Of a DNA stretch of 7,329 nt, positions 5,102 to 7,329 are shown in pieces. Position numbers and translations under genes: made by a program. Source of the stretch: Planctomycetia bacterium (GTDB lineage: Bacteria; Planctomycetota; Planctomycetia; Gemmatales; Gemmataceae); the NCBI GenBank assembly GCA_005773755.1, contig SXHE01000675.1:1-7329 (forward strand). The letters are read 5' to 3'. The stretch's first letter is position 1. The number at the start of each line of letters is the position of its first letter. A model generated the notes under the pieces. That model was not told the DNA's origin and did not search any database. It was given only the letters and a program-made list of their open reading frames with translations.

Positions 5102-6085
5102 TCACGGGCCGGCGACGCAGAACTGGGCCGGGGCGGTTTTGGCGACGCGGCGGCCGGTCGCGTCGCGCAGTTCCACCGTCACCGTGTACACGCCCGGCGC
5201 TTGCGGCACCGAGAACTGATACAGGACGTGGAAGTCGTGCAACGGCGAGCGGCTCGGCAGTTTCTTCTCGAACCGCACCACGGGCACGCGGCGGCGGTAA
5301 TCGTCCGGGTCGATCTGCTCGACCAACCGCTGGTGCGCGTCGCGCACCTCGACCGTCGCGTGGACGTGCGTGACGAACCCGTCGCCGACCGGCTGGCTGC
5401 CCAGGTTCCGCACTTCGAGGTACAGTTCCGCCTGCGTGTTCGGCCGGTACGGGGCGTCGGCGGCGCGCGGCACGAACCGCCCGAACCCGGACACGTCCTT
5501 GCAGAACGCCACCTTCTCGATCTGGAGCGCGGCCCGCGGTTCCAGCCGGTTGATCGCCCCGCGCAACTGCTCGATCAGCGCCGCGACCGTCGCCGGGTCG
5601 TTCGTCAGGTCGGCACTCGCCCCGCGCGCCAGCACCGGCAGCAGCGCGAGCACGAGTTCCTGGTTCGGCTTGTCCAACGAGCGGATGATTTCGATGGCGC
5701 GATCGGAGCGCCCAGCGCAGTGCTCGCGCACGGCGGCGAGCAACGGCGGTTCCGGGGGCGGCGGGGCGATGAGCGGGAACGGCTGCGGTTCGGCCCCGGT
5801 CGTGGGCAGCAGCGTCTTGGCCGGCCCGGGCGCGGGCGGCGGCTTCTTCGCCGTGGTGTCGGGCTGCGGGCGCAGGGGCACGACCGTGCCGGGAACGCGC
5901 GGCAACGAGGCGAAGTCGAGCCGCGGCGGTTGGGGCGTCGCGGGGTCGGCGGCGCGGACCGTGGGCTTCGGGGCGCTTTTCGCGCCGTCGTCCGCTGGGG
6001 TGGGCGGCGCGCTGATATGCAGGCACGCGGGCAGCGGGAGAGCGAACAGCGCGACGAACGCGGCGAGCGGCCGGCGACCGGGCAT
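5102..6085 (-). CDS. Proline-rich lipoprotein with C-terminal beta-rich domain
   Basis: This encodes a 327-residue predicted lipoprotein of unknown function. The ATG at 6085 has GAGG (6093-6096) 7 bases upstream and gives a clear signal: MPGRR, hydrophobic core 7-19, lipobox LPAC with Cys21. Residues of about 25-115 are a Pro/Ala-rich, probably unstructured spacer, long enough to hold the rest away from the membrane. Residues 114-185 look helical (LLAAVREHCAGRSDRAIEII, then ELVLALLPVLARG). The C-terminal part (about 186-327) is strand-rich and immunoglobulin-like in pattern: FCKDVSGFGRFVP (194-206), AELYLEVRNLGSQPV (219-233), a D-x-D-containing loop (259-262), FHVLYQFSVP (285-294), GVYTVTVELRDATGR (298-312). 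From memory, similar domains occur in other planctomycete hypothetical proteins, but I cannot name a family. It converges on the HEAT-repeat gene and diverges from the SHOCT-like gene. Confidence 0.85.
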   Translation of the reverse strand: MPGRRPLAAFVALFALPLPACLHISAPPTPADDGAKSAPKPTVRAADPATPQPPRLDFASLPRVPGTVVPLRPQPDTTAKKPPPAPGPAKTLLPTTGAEPQPFPLIAPPPPEPPLLAAVREHCAGRSDRAIEIIRSLDKPNQELVLALLPVLARGASADLTNDPATVAALIEQLRGAINRLEPRAALQIEKVAFCKDVSGFGRFVPRAADAPYRPNTQAELYLEVRNLGSQPVGDGFVTHVHATVEVRDAHQRLVEQIDPDDYRRRVPVVRFEKKLPSRSPLHDFHVLYQFSVPQAPGVYTVTVELRDATGRRVAKTAPAQFCVAGP

Positions 6086-6130
6086 CCGTGATCCTCGGAC
6101 CAGTCCCGCGCTTGCGTGCGCGGTCCAGCC

Positions 6131-6159
6131 CTCATAACGAGGCGCGGCCCGCGCGCCAA
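6131..6159 (-). promoter_or_regulatory. Candidate promoter for the proline-rich lipoprotein gene
   Basis: Read leftward, TTGGCG (6159-6154, 4/6 match to -35) and TATGAG (6136-6131, 4/6 match to -10) are 17 bases apart, placing the start of transcription roughly 40 bases before the ATG at 6085. The spacer contains a perfect inverted repeat, GGCGCG (6141-6146) with CGCGCC (6152-6157), a plausible operator position. The match is moderate and the region is very GC-rich, so chance is possible. Confidence 0.35.
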
Positions 6160-6184
6160 TCCCGCCTCCGGGATTCGGTTCCCG
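6158..6184. repeat. Overlapping alternative inverted repeats in divergent region
   Basis: AATCCCG (6158-6164) pairs perfectly with CGGGATT (6169-6175) around CCTC. The same right arm can instead pair as CGGGA (6169-6173) with TCCCG (6180-6184). The two pairings exclude each other. The block overlaps the -35 of the leftward candidate promoter and lies upstream of the rightward SHOCT-like gene. It may be an operator or a chance product of GC-rich sequence. Confidence 0.5.
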
Positions 6185-6254
6185 ATTGTCGCGGCTCCGC
6201 AAACGGGGTAAGCTACGCAACACGTGACCGCCCGGACCGGTGCGAGGCGCTTCG

Positions 6255-6677
6255 ATGTGGCCGTCGGCTCTGTTAGCGCTTCTCTTCGCCGAAGCGCCCA
6301 AAGACCTGTTCGAGCGGTCCGAAGTCGTCTGGGCGATGGTCGGTCTGACCGCGTCCCTCATTGTCGGGGCGGTGGTCATTTATGCCGTCGACAAGTGGCG
6401 GAAGCGGGCCGACACCGGACCGTCGCAGGCCGACGAAGCCGCGACGCTGACCAGCTACCGCGCGATGTACGAGGCCGGGGAAATCACCGAAGCCGAGTAC
6501 GCGGTGTTGCGCCAGCGGATCGCGGACCGGGTGAAGAAGCCCGCGCCGGCCCCGGACGCGAGCGCGTCGGGCGCACCGGCCCCGACCGGGGCGCGACCGA
6601 GCGCGGCGCAACAAGCGACGACCGAATACGCGCCCGCACCACCGGCCAACCCGTCCGATCCGCCGCCACCGGCGTAG
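6255..6677 (+). CDS. Small one-TM protein with SHOCT-like segment
   Basis: This encodes a 140-residue predicted inner-membrane protein of unknown function. After a short hydrophobic start (MWPSALLALLFAEA, 1-14), a single strong membrane helix spans about 24-45 (VVWAMVGLTASLIVGAVVIY), followed by basic KWRKR on the probable cytoplasmic side. Residues 65-93 form a SHOCT-like helical hairpin: LTSYRAMYEAGEITEAEYAV (65-84), then LRQRIADRV. SHOCT segments are short C-terminal motifs seen in many small bacterial membrane proteins and are thought to aid oligomerisation. The remainder (95-140) is Pro/Ala-rich and probably disordered. The ATG at 6255 has GAGG (6244-6247) 7 bases upstream; an in-frame GTG at 6240 would add five residues and overlap that site. 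A weak TTGTCG (6186-6191) / TAAGCT (6209-6214) pair, 17 bases apart, is the only promoter candidate. clpX follows 176 bases downstream. Confidence 0.85.
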   Translation: MWPSALLALLFAEAPKDLFERSEVVWAMVGLTASLIVGAVVIYAVDKWRKRADTGPSQADEAATLTSYRAMYEAGEITEAEYAVLRQRIADRVKKPAPAPDASASGAPAPTGARPSAAQQATTEYAPAPPANPSDPPPPA

Positions 6678-6691
6678 CGGGCAGAACCCGC
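6677..6691 (+). terminator. Weak hairpin at the stop of the SHOCT-like gene
   Basis: GCGGG (6677-6681) pairs with CCCGC (6687-6691) around CAGAA, beginning at the last base of the TAG stop codon. The stem is only 5 bp but all G/C. The only nearby T-rich stretch is short (TTAATT, 6703-6708). It may reduce read-through into clpX. Confidence 0.25.
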
Positions 6692-6763
6692 AGGGTCGAG
6701 ACTTAATTCGGCGCGATTGCACGAGTTCTCCCGTTCCCGAACGACTCGACTCGTCCCCGCGGG

Positions 6764-6769
6764 TATTAT
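6764..6769 (+). promoter_or_regulatory. Candidate -10 box upstream of clpX
   Basis: TATTAT matches the -10 consensus at 5 of 6 positions and stands out in otherwise GC-rich sequence. No good -35 lies 16-18 bases upstream (best ACGACT, 6741-6746). It would give a clpX leader of roughly 75-80 bases. Confidence 0.3.
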
Positions 6770-6853
6770 TACGCTGAAGTCGGGAACAACCGACCCGTCG
6801 CTCGCGAAACACGAACCACCAGCCCTTCCGACATTATCAGATCGGGGAGCCCA

Positions 6854-7329
6854 ATGCCTTCGGACCGCACACCCGGTGACACCGGCGCTCGCAAGCCGCC
6901 CGGCACCGCCGGCCGCAACCGCAACGCGTACTGTTCCTTCTGCCGCCGCTCGCACCGCGACGTCGGCCCGCTCGTCGAGGGGCCGGGCGACGTGTACATC
7001 TGCGGCGAATGCATCGAACTGTGCCAGTCGATCATCGACCAGGAAAAGAAGCGCCGCGGCCCGACCAAGAGCAGCAGTTCCAACACCCCCGCCCCGCGCT
7101 CCATCAAGGAGAAACTGGACGGCTACGTGATCGGCCAGCAGCGGGCCAAGAAGGTGATGTCGGTCGCGGTCCACAACCACTACACGCGGCTCTCGCTCGA
7201 CAGCGCCGCGCGGCACGAGGTCGAGATCGAGAAGAGCAACATCCTGTTCGTCGGGCCGACCGGTAGCGGGAAGACGCTCCTGGCCCGCACGCTCGCCAAA
7301 ATCCTCGACGTGCCGTTCGCCATCGGCGA
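6854..7329 (+). CDS. clpX: ATP-dependent Clp protease ATP-binding subunit ClpX (5' part)
   Basis: This is the first 158 codons of ClpX, the AAA+ unfoldase that recognises tagged or damaged proteins and feeds them to the ClpP peptidase; the window edge cuts the gene. After a basic 24-residue extension comes the N-terminal zinc-binding domain with four cysteines (Cys27, Cys30, Cys50, Cys53; YCSFC and YICGEC), which dimerises and binds adaptors or substrates. A hydrophilic Ser-rich linker (about 65-82) leads to the AAA+ module: YVIGQQRAKK (91-100), VHNHYTRL (106-113), SNILFVGP and the Walker A GPTGSGKT (134-141) with catalytic Lys140. The spacing between the cysteine pairs is 19 residues, one more than in E. 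coli ClpX. The ATG at 6854 has GGGAG (6845-6849) 4 bases upstream. clpP is not adjacent upstream; the neighbour is the SHOCT-like gene. Confidence 0.97.
   Translation, partial: MPSDRTPGDTGARKPPGTAGRNRNAYCSFCRRSHRDVGPLVEGPGDVYICGECIELCQSIIDQEKKRRGPTKSSSSNTPAPRSIKEKLDGYVIGQQRAKKVMSVAVHNHYTRLSLDSAARHEVEIEKSNILFVGPTGSGKTLLARTLAKILDVPFAIG

Noticed and set aside
4806..6026. Leftward 406-residue open frame across the HEAT and lipoprotein genes
   Set aside because: It spans two better-supported genes, is Arg/Ala/Pro-rich as expected for out-of-frame high-GC sequence, and has no known motif.
6086..6379. Longer forms of the proline-rich lipoprotein starting up to 98 codons upstream
   Set aside because: They would place the lipoprotein signal internally and read through the divergent promoter region; GAGG 7 bases before 6085 supports the short form.

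Overview
The window looks like a chromosomal stretch from a high-GC planctomycete, most likely Gemmata or a relative (Gemmataceae). Reasons: third codon positions are strongly G/C; there is a DUF1559 protein, a family greatly expanded in Planctomycetes; there are two LPAC-type lipoproteins, a small SHOCT-like membrane protein and many solitary, often convergent or divergent genes. No rRNA, tRNA, CRISPR array, insertion sequence or phage gene was seen.

Layout from left to right: a perfect 7-bp tandem repeat (1-131, open at the left edge); a promoter and a DUF1559 lipoprotein gene (254-1906, +); a GC-rich extragenic inverted repeat (1924-1987); scpA, for the condensin kleisin subunit (2040-2783, +), probably leaderless; a convergent exported protein made only of a MacB-type periplasmic core domain (2811-3551, -); a 371-base divergent intergenic region with a large imperfect palindrome and a good sigma70-like promoter; an unrecognised 154-residue gene (3923-4387, +); a short AlkC/AlkD-like HEAT-repeat gene (4497-5018, +); a strong hairpin between convergent genes; a proline-rich lipoprotein with a C-terminal beta-rich domain (5102-6085, -); a divergent intergenic region with nested inverted repeats; a one-TM protein with a SHOCT-like segment (6255-6677, +); and the first 158 codons of clpX (from 6854, +), cut by the right edge.

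The genes do not form one pathway. ScpA (chromosome organisation) and ClpX (protein unfolding for ClpP) are housekeeping genes. The others are envelope proteins (two lipoproteins, one exported protein, one membrane protein) or small orphans. Only 3923-4387 and 4497-5018 lie head to tail closely enough (109-base gap) to share a transcript. I found no convincing multi-gene undescribed system. The most distinctive items are the stand-alone MacB core domain, the DUF1559 domain on a lipoprotein instead of a pilin-like anchor, the unknown 154-residue gene with clear expression signals, the structured intergenic repeats and the pure heptamer array.
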